Part shown: in pieces, positions 40,049 to 49,004 of the stretch | Numbering within the stretch: position 1 is the stretch's first letter | Layout: every line of letters begins with the position of its first letter | Source of the DNA: Anaerococcus pacaensis 9403502 | Lineage (GTDB): Bacteria > Bacillota > Clostridia > Tissierellales > Peptoniphilaceae | NCBI GenBank assembly: GCA_000308255.3 | Contig: HG326666.1 | Span: 85,265-149,264 of the forward strand | Length of the DNA stretch: 64,000 nt | Direction: 5' to 3' | Translations under genes and position numbers: made by a program | Notes under the pieces: generated by a model | Told to the model about the DNA's origin: nothing | The model's database searches: none | The model's input: only the letters and a program-made list of their open reading frames with translations

Positions 40049-40500
40049 TAAATTATAATCACATTATTGTCCTTAAAGATTTTTACTAAGTCTGGCTTAA
40101 GTTCTTTGGGATATCTTTGGATATCCACGAAGTTTCTTTGAGCTACTACAATGGCAAAGGACACTAGGTCGCCATCATTTGAAACATTGACTTGTTTGAG
40201 TTCAGAAAATCTGTATTCACGAAGAAACAAGAAATTGCCCCCACTAATCACAACGCCTCTTTCAGTGATGCCACGAGCATATCTTGTAGTAAGCATATAA
40301 AAAATCACTGCAGCTGCTAGGCTAATAGTTTCTAGTAGGCCTGACTTTAAGAAAAATGCCATTACCAAAAATAGGACTGCAATTATGATAGCAGATATGA
40401 TATCCATGCTATTAATCCCCGGCCTTATTTTGATATTGCGGCCACGGCCTATGTTTATAAGGCCTATAATTACAAAAAATACACTTAATATATAAATCAT
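40042..40500 (-). CDS. Hypothetical membrane protein, DUF5673-like
   Basis: 152 aa with three to four helices in the first 80 residues (near 2-18, 33-50, 55-72) and a cytosolic beta-like domain with RGVVISGGNFLFLREYRFSE and a C-terminal Lys-rich end. The second half resembles the DUF5673 domain by its I-x-E-x-G-x-x-x-x-G pattern; the match is by eye. Single gene, convergent with DUF2207. Confidence 0.65.
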   Translation of the reverse strand: MIYILSVFFVIIGLINIGRGRNIKIRPGINSMDIISAIIIAVLFLVMAFFLKSGLLETISLAAAVIFYMLTTRYARGITERGVVISGGNFLFLREYRFSELKQVNVSNDGDLVSFAIVVAQRNFVDIQRYPKELKPDLVKIFKDNNVIIIYK

Positions 40501-40585
40501 TTGTTACTCCCATAATATTTTAAGAATATTATATGATAGTTTGTAGATTTTTTCAGCGTATGAGCAAATAAAAAAGGAATTTGTA

Positions 40586-41095
40586 ATGAGTAAACTATTT
40601 ATAAATGAAAGAGCATTTTTTTATAATAAAAGCTATCCTATTACTGACGAAGCAGGCAATGAAAAATATTTGATCGATGAGGATACGGGCATGGCTGACT
40701 TTATAGCTTATGTACGTGACTTAGAAGGGGAAACTAAAGTAACAATCAAACGCGAGAAAATTGCTTTCGGGCCAAAGTATTTAGTAACTTTAGATAATGG
40801 TAATAGATTTACGATTACAAGGGCACAAGGTCTTTTAAAACAAGATCTAATAGCAGAAAGTGATGATGATACACTCTCCTTTAGCGGTGACCTGTGGAAA
40901 TTTAATTTTCAAACCTTAAATAAAGATAGAGAAATTGTTGCAGCAGTACGCCTAGATTCCCATAAAGGGACTGATGCATATACACTAGATATCTATGATG
41001 AAAACTACGAAAAGGAGATGCTAGGCATACTAATCGTGGTCAAAAATATTATTGGCCTCCAAAGAACAAGCAGTATGATAATAGCAAGTACTTGA
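40586..41095 (+). CDS. LURP-one-related (tubby-like barrel) protein, copy 1
   Basis: 169 aa, no signal peptide and no membrane helix. The beta-barrel pattern is visible as repeating short strands (FFYNKSYPITDEAGNEKYLI, TIKREKIAFGPKYLVTL, FSGDLWKFNFQTLNKDREIV, TDAYTLDIYDENYE), matching LOR/DUF567 proteins, which share the Tubby C-terminal barrel. Function in bacteria is unknown. It is followed after one base by a second copy, so they form a translationally coupled pair. Confidence 0.78.
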   Translation: MSKLFINERAFFYNKSYPITDEAGNEKYLIDEDTGMADFIAYVRDLEGETKVTIKREKIAFGPKYLVTLDNGNRFTITRAQGLLKQDLIAESDDDTLSFSGDLWKFNFQTLNKDREIVAAVRLDSHKGTDAYTLDIYDENYEKEMLGILIVVKNIIGLQRTSSMIIAST

Positions 41096-41096
41096 T

Positions 41097-41585
41097 ATGA
41101 AAAAATTATATTTTAAAGAAAAAATTGTAAAAATCTTAGACCATTTTCCGGTCCTTGACGAAGATGGCAGGACGGCCTATTATATAGACCAGGAACTTGG
41201 AATAGTTTACAAAGTGAGAGTGACAGATGCTGATGGCAAAGATGTATTTCGCATAAATCGAGAACTAATATCAATCTTTCCCAGATACACAGTCAATTTC
41301 GCCACCGGCCAAAAGCTTACAGTAGAACAAAAGTTTGCCATGCTTGGAAAGAAAGTTGAAGTATATCTAGATGGTGATAAAATAAGCTTAAATGGAGATA
41401 TCATAAATCTAAACTATCAGGTGGAAAATAGTGCTGGCAAGCTAATAGGAGCTCTTAACAAAAAGTTCCTAGCCCTTTCTGATACCTATGAGCTTACGAT
41501 TTATGATGAAGAATACGAAAAAGAACTAGTTGCCCTAACCCTATGTCTAAACAATATCAATGACGTATGGGAGAAGAGAAACTAA
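41097..41585 (+). CDS. LURP-one-related protein, copy 2
   Basis: 162 aa paralogue of the preceding gene. Equivalent segments are KIVKILDHFPVLDEDGRTAY, FRINRELISIFPRYTVNF, LNGDIINLNYQVENSAGKLI and SDTYELTIYDEEYEKELVAL. The copies have diverged well beyond half of their residues but keep the strand register, so duplication is old. The ATG overlaps the TGA of copy 1 region (TGATATGA), consistent with coupled translation. They probably form a heterodimer or act on the same unknown ligand. Confidence 0.75.
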   Translation: MKKLYFKEKIVKILDHFPVLDEDGRTAYYIDQELGIVYKVRVTDADGKDVFRINRELISIFPRYTVNFATGQKLTVEQKFAMLGKKVEVYLDGDKISLNGDIINLNYQVENSAGKLIGALNKKFLALSDTYELTIYDEEYEKELVALTLCLNNINDVWEKRN

Positions 41586-41602
41586 GTAGAAAGTGAGGAA
41601 AC

Positions 41603-42622
41603 ATGACAGAAGAAATTATTAAATACATTGAAGAACTTTGCAACACTCCATCGCCAACAGGCTACACCAAAAGAGCAGAAGCTTATTTGATGGAAGAATT
41701 TAAAAAAATGGGCTATACCCCATACCAAAACCACAAGGGCAATGTAATAGTGCCTATCAAAGAAGGCGAAGGAGATGGATTGCTTTTATCAGCTCACGTT
41801 GATACACTAGGCCTTATGGTTCGTTCTATAAAAGGCAATGGTAGACTAAGGGTCACAACTCTAGGTGGCTTTCCACTATCATACACAGAGCAAGAAAATG
41901 TAACCATCATCACCCGCGAAGGCAAAGAATACACAGGTACAGTCCGCATCAACGAACCAGCAGTTCATGGCTCATCAGATCCAAAAGATGCGACCCGTGA
42001 TGACCTTCACATGGAAGTAGTGATAGATGCTATCACAAACTCAGCCGAAGATACAGAAAAACTTGGAATCTCTGCTGGTGATTTCATAGCCCTAGACCCT
42101 AGATTTATGAGAACTAACGGCTACATTAAATCTCGCCACCTAGATGATAAGGCCTCTGCAGGCGTCCTAATGGGTCTTGCAAAGGCTATCAAAGATGAAA
42201 ATATCGAAGTAAACCGCCCACTTTATCTGATGTTTACTATCTATGAAGAAGTAGGCCATGGGGCTAGTAGCGGCCATCCAGCAGGCATTACAGACATGGT
42301 AGCTGTAGATATGGGTGTTGTATATGACGACCTAAAGACAGATGAAACCAAGGTCTCTATCTGTGCCAAAGACTCATCAGGCCCATACAATTACGACCTG
42401 ACAAACGACCTTATAAAGATAGCTAAGGCCAACGACATCGACTATGCCATAGATATTTATCCATTCTACGCATCTGATGCCTCAGCTGCAGTAGCAAGCT
42501 CAAACGACTACCGCCATGCCCTAGTAGGTGCAGGGGTAGCAGCTAGCCACGGATATGAAAGAACCCACGAAGATGGTATAAAGGGCCTATATAATCTATT
42601 AAAGGTTTATATTACAGAATAA
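41603..42622 (+). CDS. M42 family metallo-aminopeptidase
   Basis: Cytosolic tetrahedral aminopeptidase (PepA/FrvX/glutamyl aminopeptidase type) with two metal ions. Metal ligands: His in LLLSAHVDTLGLMV, Asp in SRHLDDKASAGVLMG, the Glu pair in TIYEEVGHGASSG, Asp in VAVDMGVVYDD and His in GAGVAASHGYERTHED. 339 aa, full length. Removes N-terminal residues from short peptides, feeding amino-acid catabolism in a peptide-fermenting anaerobe. Ribosome-binding site GTGAGGA at 5 bases. Confidence 0.92.
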   Translation: MTEEIIKYIEELCNTPSPTGYTKRAEAYLMEEFKKMGYTPYQNHKGNVIVPIKEGEGDGLLLSAHVDTLGLMVRSIKGNGRLRVTTLGGFPLSYTEQENVTIITREGKEYTGTVRINEPAVHGSSDPKDATRDDLHMEVVIDAITNSAEDTEKLGISAGDFIALDPRFMRTNGYIKSRHLDDKASAGVLMGLAKAIKDENIEVNRPLYLMFTIYEEVGHGASSGHPAGITDMVAVDMGVVYDDLKTDETKVSICAKDSSGPYNYDLTNDLIKIAKANDIDYAIDIYPFYASDASAAVASSNDYRHALVGAGVAASHGYERTHEDGIKGLYNLLKVYITE

Positions 42623-42674
42623 TTAAACATTCTCTATTGTAATTTTATTTATATTGGTTATAATAAGATTAGCA

Positions 42675-42790
42675 GAAAAGGGAGTAGCCCAATTATTTGA
42701 TCGTCAGAACGAATTTATTTTCCGGTCAAATAAACCCAAATGTGGTGGCAAGACTTTTGGCAAAGATAAGCCAAAAGTCTTTTTTTCTAT
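42675..42790 (+). promoter_or_regulatory. yybP-ykoY-type (Mn2+) riboswitch with transcription terminator
   Basis: Conserved parts: AAAAGGGAGTAGCCC at 42675-42690, central GATCGTCAGAAC and CCGGTCAAAT segments, and the 3' box GGCAAGACTTTTGGC at 42747-42761. P1 pairs AAAAG with CTTTT of that box. The same CTTTTGGC also forms a terminator stem, AGACTTTTGGC with GCCAAAAGTCT (42751-42780) followed by seven T. The two folds exclude each other, so metal binding should favour P1 and let the ATPase gene be transcribed. The family identification is by motif recall, not by a covariance model. Confidence 0.75.
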
Positions 42791-42824
42791 CTATTTTGCT
42801 AAAAGAATATTTATAGGAGGAATT

Positions 42825-45494
42825 ATGGACTATCAAGGTTCACGTGAAGAACTTTTAAAAGAACTTGCCACAGACCCGAAACAAGGCCTTAGTGCATCAG
42901 AAGCTCAGTCACGTTTGGAAAAATATGGTCTAAATAAAATCGAATCATCAAATAAAAAATCGATGTGGAAAAAAATCTTAGACCAAATACTAGATCCAAT
43001 GGTAATCTTATTAATTGCAGCATCGATTGTATCAGCTTTCACAGGTGATACAGTAGAAGCTATCATAATCATAGCTATCGTTGTAATCAACGCAATCATG
43101 AGTATCTACCAAGAGGGCCAAGCCGAAGACTCAGTGGCAGCCCTACAAAAAATGAGCTCGCCAGAAGCAACAGTACTTCGTGATGGCAAGCGCGACATGG
43201 TAAAAGCTGAGGAGCTTGTACCAGGAGATATCGTAATATTAGAAACTGGGGATATCATCCCAGCCGACGTGCGTTTACTAGATGCTAGAAACTTACAAGT
43301 AGATGAGTCATCACTTACAGGTGAGTCAGTAGCAGTAGAAAAGAATGCAGAAGCAACCTATAACGAAGAAGTAGGTATAGGTGACCGCGAAAACTCAGCT
43401 TACTCATCATCTATCGTAACCTACGGCCACGGTGAAGCTGTGGTAACACGAACAGGTGAAGATACAGAAATCGGCCAAATAGCTACAAGTCTCGACTCAG
43501 TAGCTGAAAAAGAAACCCCATTACAAAAACAACTTAAGGAATTATCAAAAAGATTAGCAATACTAGTACTTATAGTATGTGCCTTAGTATTTATCGTAGG
43601 ATACTTCAGATCTGAAATGAGCCTACTAGATAACTTCATGGTAGCAGTATCTCTAGCAGTAGCAGCTATTCCAGAAGGGCTCACAGCAGTAGTTACTATC
43701 GTACTTTCTATCGGTATGAACAGAATGGCTGATAGAAAAGCTATTGTTAAAAACCTAGTAAGTGTAGAAACTCTAGGTTCTACCACTACAATTTGTTCAG
43801 ATAAGACTGGTACCCTCACACAAAATGAGATGACCATCACAAAAATCTATACAGACTTTAAGGAATTTGATGTAGATGGTACAGGCTACACACCAAAAGG
43901 TGACATTTCCCTAGATGGAGAAGTTATCAATGAGCATAAGCAAATCGAACTTTTAATGACAATTGCTACATTTTCTAATGATGCCAACCTCATCGAAAAG
44001 TCAGGAACTTACGACATCACAGGCGATCCTACAGAAGGGGCAATGCTTACTCTTGCTGAAAAATGGAATATAGTCCAAGAAGAGTTAAACGAAGCTCATC
44101 CTCGTATCGATGAAATCCCATTTGACTCAGACCGCAAGATGATGACAACCTTCCACGAATTAAACGACGTATACTATGCTATGACCAAGGGTGCTCCTGA
44201 TATCATTATCAAAAACTCAACAAAAATCATGATAGATGGCCAGCTTTCCGACTTTACTGAAGAAATGAAAGATAAGGTCTTAGAAGAAAATACAAAACTA
44301 GCTAGAAATGCACTACGCGTAATGGCCTATGCCTTCAAACCATACGAAACTCTAGAAGGCGAAGAGCTAACTACAGAGAATATCGAACGCGAAATGGTAT
44401 TTGTGGGGCTAACAGGTATGATTGACCCACCTAGACCAGAAGCCCGCGATGCAGTAGCTGAATGTCACAATTCTGGTATCGATGTAATCATGATCACAGG
44501 TGACTACTATGAAACTGGCCTAGCTATAGCTAAAGACCTTGGCATTGCCCAAGACGAATCCCAAGCTATGGAAGGGGCGGAGTTAAACGATAAAACAGAA
44601 GAAGAAATCAGAGAAATCGTAAAACAAAAACGCATCTTTGCAAGAGTATCTCCACAAAATAAGGTACAACTTGTAAAAGCCCTCCAACAAAATGGTGAAG
44701 TAGTAGCCATGACTGGTGATGGGGTAAATGATGCTCCAGCTATCAAAAACGCTGATATCGGTATATCAATGGGTATCACAGGTACAGATGTAGCCAAAGA
44801 TACAGCTGATATGATCCTAGTAGATGACAACTTTGCTACAATAGTAAACGCTGTCGAAGAAGGTAGGGTAATCTTCTCAAATATCAAGAAATTCGTAGGC
44901 TTCTTACTTTCTTGTAACATTGCAGAAGTACTGATAGTTTTCCTATCAATCCTATTTGGACTTCCAAACCCACTTACACCTATCCAACTCCTATGGCTAA
45001 ACCTAGTCACAGATGCATTCCCAGCTCTAGCACTTGGTGTAGAGCCAGCAGAAGCTGACATCATGGATAGGCCACCTAGAAAACCTGGTGAATCAATCAC
45101 TGCAGGTGTTACTGGACAAAATATCATTATCCAATCTATAGCTATCACTGCTGCAGTACTAATTGCCTATTGGCTAGGTCTTACAAGATTTTTCCCAGGC
45201 AATATCGAAGGTGCTCACACAATGGTATTTGCAACACTTATCACAAGTGAGCTACTTAGAGCATTCTCAGTTAGAAGTGAAAAATATACCCTACGTGAAC
45301 TTGGCTGGTTCTCAAATATGAACCTAGTTAAGGCAAACTGCCTATCTTTTGTCCTGTTACTACTAGTCCTATATGTACCATTCTTAAGAAACCTATTTGA
45401 ACTAGAACTTATCACCTGGCAATGGATCCCAATTATCCTCCTTGCCTTCATCCCACTAGTGGTTGGTGAAATTAGAAAAAGAGTTCAAAGATAA
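42825..45494 (+). CDS. P2A-type cation-transporting ATPase (Ca2+/Mn2+ class)
   Basis: 889 aa; the start is at 42825 (MDYQGSREELLKELATDPKQ) after AGGAGG. An upstream in-frame ATG at 42654 would read through the riboswitch and is rejected. Motifs: actuator LTGES, TM4 ion-site PEGL in AAIPEGLTAVVTIVLSIGMN, phosphorylation DKTGTLTQNE, hinge MTGDGVNDAPAI, and TM6 NLVTDAFPALALG as in PacL/SERCA/PMR1 pumps. Ten membrane helices expected. The upstream Mn-type riboswitch points to manganese efflux (like pneumococcal MgtA), though Ca2+ is also possible. Confidence 0.93.
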   Translation: MDYQGSREELLKELATDPKQGLSASEAQSRLEKYGLNKIESSNKKSMWKKILDQILDPMVILLIAASIVSAFTGDTVEAIIIIAIVVINAIMSIYQEGQAEDSVAALQKMSSPEATVLRDGKRDMVKAEELVPGDIVILETGDIIPADVRLLDARNLQVDESSLTGESVAVEKNAEATYNEEVGIGDRENSAYSSSIVTYGHGEAVVTRTGEDTEIGQIATSLDSVAEKETPLQKQLKELSKRLAILVLIVCALVFIVGYFRSEMSLLDNFMVAVSLAVAAIPEGLTAVVTIVLSIGMNRMADRKAIVKNLVSVETLGSTTTICSDKTGTLTQNEMTITKIYTDFKEFDVDGTGYTPKGDISLDGEVINEHKQIELLMTIATFSNDANLIEKSGTYDITGDPTEGAMLTLAEKWNIVQEELNEAHPRIDEIPFDSDRKMMTTFHELNDVYYAMTKGAPDIIIKNSTKIMIDGQLSDFTEEMKDKVLEENTKLARNALRVMAYAFKPYETLEGEELTTENIEREMVFVGLTGMIDPPRPEARDAVAECHNSGIDVIMITGDYYETGLAIAKDLGIAQDESQAMEGAELNDKTEEEIREIVKQKRIFARVSPQNKVQLVKALQQNGEVVAMTGDGVNDAPAIKNADIGISMGITGTDVAKDTADMILVDDNFATIVNAVEEGRVIFSNIKKFVGFLLSCNIAEVLIVFLSILFGLPNPLTPIQLLWLNLVTDAFPALALGVEPAEADIMDRPPRKPGESITAGVTGQNIIIQSIAITAAVLIAYWLGLTRFFPGNIEGAHTMVFATLITSELLRAFSVRSEKYTLRELGWFSNMNLVKANCLSFVLLLLVLYVPFLRNLFELELITWQWIPIILLAFIPLVVGEIRKRVQR

Positions 45495-45500
45495 ATTTAA

Positions 45501-45556
45501 AAAGGTGATGATGCAGAATAGTTAAATCTATACTGCTCATCATCTTTAATATTTAT
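45501..45556 (+). terminator. Probable terminator of the P-type ATPase gene
   Basis: A long imperfect hairpin pairs AAAGGTGATGATG with CATCATCTTT around a loop containing ATAG/CTAT, followed by an AT-rich but not uniformly T tail. Confidence 0.5.
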
Positions 45557-45925
45557 ATTTAGCTAGCTAAATACACCATGGTTTTTAAAAATCATTTTGT
45601 TTTATAAATATTTTCTTAAGCAGCTTTATATATAATGATTTTCAATTGGTTATTTTCTATTTTTATCGGTGCATCTTATGAATTCTTTATCTTCTAATGA
45701 TATGTATTTTTAACGTTTTCATAAATACATTGTATCTTAAAAAACAAGTATTTTATTTTCCTCGTCTTTTTTCTATCAGAGGACTTTTTTAACAGCCCTT
45801 GTTATTCAATAAAGTAATAGTTTACAATTATAAACCCTTGCTAATTTTTTAACTTTATGATACATTAGTCAATGGTATATTGATTATATTTCATCATAAA
45901 CAATTAATCTACGGAGGATAATATT
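45557..45925. other. AT-rich intergenic region before the second CUT1 importer
   Basis: No credible gene on either strand. Contains the promoter and ribosome-binding site (CGGAGGATAAT) of the substrate-binding gene near its right end and several A/T-rich runs. I see no conserved operator. Confidence 0.45.
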
Positions 45926-47203
45926 ATGAGACTAATTAAATCATTAGCATTACTAACATTATCAATGTCATTGCTTACTGGTTGTGGTTCTAATAACCAA
46001 TCTGAAATGACAGATGTTGCTTCCCCATCAGAATCTACAACAGACACAGAAATCACTTTTATGATGCCTGACTGGGGTGTTCCAACAGATGAAATGTTAG
46101 AAGACTTTAAAAATGAAACAGGTATCACTGTGACAGTTCTACCAACTAGCTGGGATGACATCAGAGATAAGATATCTACTGCAGCTGCAGGTAGTCAAGC
46201 CGCAGCAGATGTATATGAAGTAGACTGGTCATGGGTTGGGGAATTTGATGCGGCTGAGTGGCTATTACCACTTGATGTATCAGAAGAAGACAAAGCTGAT
46301 ATGCCTACTATCGAAACATTCTCTGTTGGCGATACTGCATTAGCTGTTCCATACTCAAATGACTTTAGAATAGCTTTCTATAATAAAGAAATGTTTGACC
46401 AAATCGGTGCGCCTGCTCCTAAAACATGGGATGAGGTTTTAGAGTCTGCTAGAGAACTCAAATCCCAAGGGATCTGCGAATATCCAATAGCTATACCTCT
46501 TAAGGCTGAAGAAAGTACTACCACTACACTAATGTGGTTAGCTTATAGCAGAAACAACGAATTCTTCAACGAAGATGGCACAGTTAACAGGCAATCCTTA
46601 GAAGATGCTCTAGATATAATAAATACAGCGGTAGAAGATGGACTAGTTGACCCTGCTAACGCTGAGGCTAACGGACAAGTAGCTTATGCAAAAATAATCT
46701 CAGGCGAAACAGCATTTATGATTGGTCCATCATTCTATGTTGAACTAATTAATAATCCAGATGAAAGCAAAGTTGTTGGCCAAGTTGAGGCTATTCTACT
46801 TCCAGGTATCGACAAAGAGGCTACAGCTACAGTGCCTTTTGCTGAAGGTATTGGTATTTCAAAATATACTCAACATCCAGAAGCTGCTAAGAAATGGGTA
46901 GAATGGTTTACCTCAAAAGAAAACCAACTTAGAAACTACAAAGAACTATCCTTACTACCTACCAGAAACTCTGTTCTTGATAAACTTATAGAAGATGGTG
47001 ATATAAAAGATGCTGGAGCTATGGTAGAGTTATCAGATATGATTGAATCACCTTTCCCAAATGGTGTTCCAAAGTATTATACAAAAATGAGTACAGAAAT
47101 GTTTAACACAGTTAACCAAATGATTTCTGGTAAATTAACTGTAGAAGAAGCTACAAATCAGATTGAAACAAATGTCAATCAGATCGTAGAAGATAATAGA
47201 TAA
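45926..47203 (+). CDS. CUT1-type substrate-binding lipoprotein
   Basis: 425 aa. Lipoprotein signal ending LLTGCGSN (Cys20). The solute-binding family 1 fold begins TEITFMMPDWGVPTDEMLED and contains AVPYSNDFRIAFYNKEMFDQ, the hallmark of MalE/UgpB-like sugar-binding proteins. It is the first gene of a plus-strand transport cluster with two permeases. A GC-rich hairpin right after its stop may trim transcripts so that more binding protein than permease is made. Substrate unknown, probably an oligosaccharide or polyol. Confidence 0.85.
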   Translation: MRLIKSLALLTLSMSLLTGCGSNNQSEMTDVASPSESTTDTEITFMMPDWGVPTDEMLEDFKNETGITVTVLPTSWDDIRDKISTAAAGSQAAADVYEVDWSWVGEFDAAEWLLPLDVSEEDKADMPTIETFSVGDTALAVPYSNDFRIAFYNKEMFDQIGAPAPKTWDEVLESARELKSQGICEYPIAIPLKAEESTTTTLMWLAYSRNNEFFNEDGTVNRQSLEDALDIINTAVEDGLVDPANAEANGQVAYAKIISGETAFMIGPSFYVELINNPDESKVVGQVEAILLPGIDKEATATVPFAEGIGISKYTQHPEAAKKWVEWFTSKENQLRNYKELSLLPTRNSVLDKLIEDGDIKDAGAMVELSDMIESPFPNGVPKYYTKMSTEMFNTVNQMISGKLTVEEATNQIETNVNQIVEDNR

Positions 47204-47207
47204 TATG

Positions 47208-47235
47208 AAGCGGCCTTAGGGGCCGCTTTATATTA
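47208..47235 (+). terminator. Attenuating hairpin between binding protein and permeases
   Basis: AAGCGGCC and GGCCGCTT form an 8-bp GC-rich stem with a 5-base loop, then TATATTAAT. It is only 4 bases after the stop and lacks a full T-run, so partial read-through is likely. Confidence 0.65.
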
Positions 47236-47254
47236 ATCAAAATTTGAGGCTCTT

Positions 47255-48115
47255 ATGAAAAAAAATAGTAAATATTATCTATTATTGTTACTACCAGGAT
47301 TATTAATTATGGTAGGAACAGTATTCTTACCTATCATACGAACATTTATCTTTAGTTTACAAAAATTCAACCTGGCTGAACCAAACGACCGTAAATTTAT
47401 AGGCCTTAAAAACTACAAAGACGTTATACTGGCAGATGATTTTAGGCTTGCGCTTACGAATAGTTTAATGGTTGTAGTTTTAGTCACTATTATAGCCCTT
47501 ATAGCTAGTATGTTTGTCGCCCTACTTCTTAATAAGCAGACTAAAATCACCCCGGCACTTACTGCAATTGCAATTATTCCTTGGGCCTTACCACCACTTG
47601 TAAATGGTATGATGTGGAAATTCATTTTCTATCCAGGATATGGTTTTTTAAATAAAATATTAATACGTCTTGCCCTTATAGACAGTCCTATATCTTTCAC
47701 CAATAATATTATCCTTTTAATGCTAGCCCTATCTATGGCTGTAGCTTGGCGTGTGGTGCCATTTTGCTCAATAGTATTACTTGCAAATATGCAAAATATC
47801 CCATACACATTTTACGAAGCAGCAAGGATTGATGGGTCTAGCAAAATCCAAGAGTTTATCTACATTACTATGCCCTTTTTAAAACCTTCACTTAAAATAG
47901 TGTTAGTAAATATTCTTATGAATGCAATTAACATATTTGATGAGGTCATAGCTATGGTTGGGTATAGACTAGATAGTCAAACCTTGCTAGTAAATAACTA
48001 TTTACATACATTCAACTATTTAGACTTTGGATATGGATCAGCTATTACTTATGTAATTATGATAATATCTGGGATATTGGGCTATGCTTATATCAAACAA
48101 ATGGGGGTGGAATAA
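47255..48115 (+). CDS. CUT1 ABC permease (MalF/UgpA-like)
   Basis: 286 aa, six helices, N-terminal YYLLLLLPGLLIMVGTVFLP. The coupling loop is FYEAARIDGSSKIQEFIYIT near residue 190, the canonical EAA motif. It shares its last base with the start of the second permease, so the two are co-translated. No ATPase gene follows, so it probably uses a shared ATPase such as the UgpC/MsmK-like protein at 33290-34357. Confidence 0.86.
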   Translation: MKKNSKYYLLLLLPGLLIMVGTVFLPIIRTFIFSLQKFNLAEPNDRKFIGLKNYKDVILADDFRLALTNSLMVVVLVTIIALIASMFVALLLNKQTKITPALTAIAIIPWALPPLVNGMMWKFIFYPGYGFLNKILIRLALIDSPISFTNNIILLMLALSMAVAWRVVPFCSIVLLANMQNIPYTFYEAARIDGSSKIQEFIYITMPFLKPSLKIVLVNILMNAINIFDEVIAMVGYRLDSQTLLVNNYLHTFNYLDFGYGSAITYVIMIISGILGYAYIKQMGVE

Positions 48116-48957
48116 TGAGAAAAACTAAAAATAACATTTTATATATCCTTGCAGTTATAATATTCCTCTTCTTTACTCTAGCTCCTATTATATGGTTACT
48201 TTCAATGAGCCTCACTCATGATACTGATCTCTTATCAAAAGGAGTAGATATATTTCCTGAAAGCCTATATTTAGAAAATTACAAAGACATCCTTAACCCA
48301 GCATCAAAATCACACCATACCTTATTTGGAGGGATTAAGAATTCACTTATATCTGCATTCTTCACTCTATTAGTAGGCCTACCTACATCAGTGCTCGCAG
48401 CCTATGCTTTTTATAGATATAACTTTAGGAGTAGGAAAATGATGATAACTGCACTCTTATTCACCATAGTGATCCCAGTTTTTACAACACTAGTTCCTAT
48501 ATATGCAATGTTTGCTAGATTGCACCTACTTGACAATCTCCCTGCAATGAGTATTATTTATGTTTCATCAGTCCTACCTATTACAACACGGATGATTATG
48601 AACTATTTGGATAGTATGCCAAAAGAACTTTGGGAGGCAGGTGAGCTTGATGGCTGCACAGAGCAACAATTGTTTATTAAGCTAATCTTACCCCTTATGA
48701 GACCTATACTTATATCTTCAGGTCTAATCATAATCCTAAATAGCTGGAGCCAATATCAGATACCACTGATACTCACTAACACGCAAAATAACAAGGTGGC
48801 AACCCTAGTTTTATCAGAATTTATAACTAGAGATGCCATAAGCCACGGCATGATAGCTGCTTGTGGTGTAATAATTATTCTTCCTCCAGCCATAGTAGCC
48901 GTTATTTTTAGAAAACTACTGGTAAATGGAATGGTGGATGGGGCTGTAAAAGCTTAG
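48115..48957 (+). CDS. CUT1 ABC permease (MalG/UgpE-like)
   Basis: 280 aa with six helices; IIWLLSMSLTHDTDLLSKG is the typical MalG N-terminal region. The coupling motif is LWEAGELDGCTEQQLFIKLI near residue 180. Second half of the pore with the preceding permease. It ends before a hairpin shared with the opposing gene at 49005. Confidence 0.86.
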   Translation: MRKTKNNILYILAVIIFLFFTLAPIIWLLSMSLTHDTDLLSKGVDIFPESLYLENYKDILNPASKSHHTLFGGIKNSLISAFFTLLVGLPTSVLAAYAFYRYNFRSRKMMITALLFTIVIPVFTTLVPIYAMFARLHLLDNLPAMSIIYVSSVLPITTRMIMNYLDSMPKELWEAGELDGCTEQQLFIKLILPLMRPILISSGLIIILNSWSQYQIPLILTNTQNNKVATLVLSEFITRDAISHGMIAACGVIIILPPAIVAVIFRKLLVNGMVDGAVKA

Positions 48958-48962
48958 TATAT

Positions 48963-48999
48963 AAAAAGAGCATCGTAAGTTATAAACGAAGCTCTTTTT
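48963..48999. terminator. Bidirectional terminator, permease versus URO-D-like gene
   Basis: AAAAAGAGC and GCTCTTTTT form a 9-bp stem, extended inward by TCG/CGA, with T-runs on both strands. Confidence 0.85.
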
Positions 49000-49004
49000 A
49001 TTAG

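Noticed and set aside
42654..42824. N-terminal extension of the P-type ATPase from an upstream ATG
   Set aside because: The frame runs through the riboswitch and its terminator and has no ribosome-binding site; AGGAGG precedes the ATG at 42825 and the protein then matches the family N terminus.
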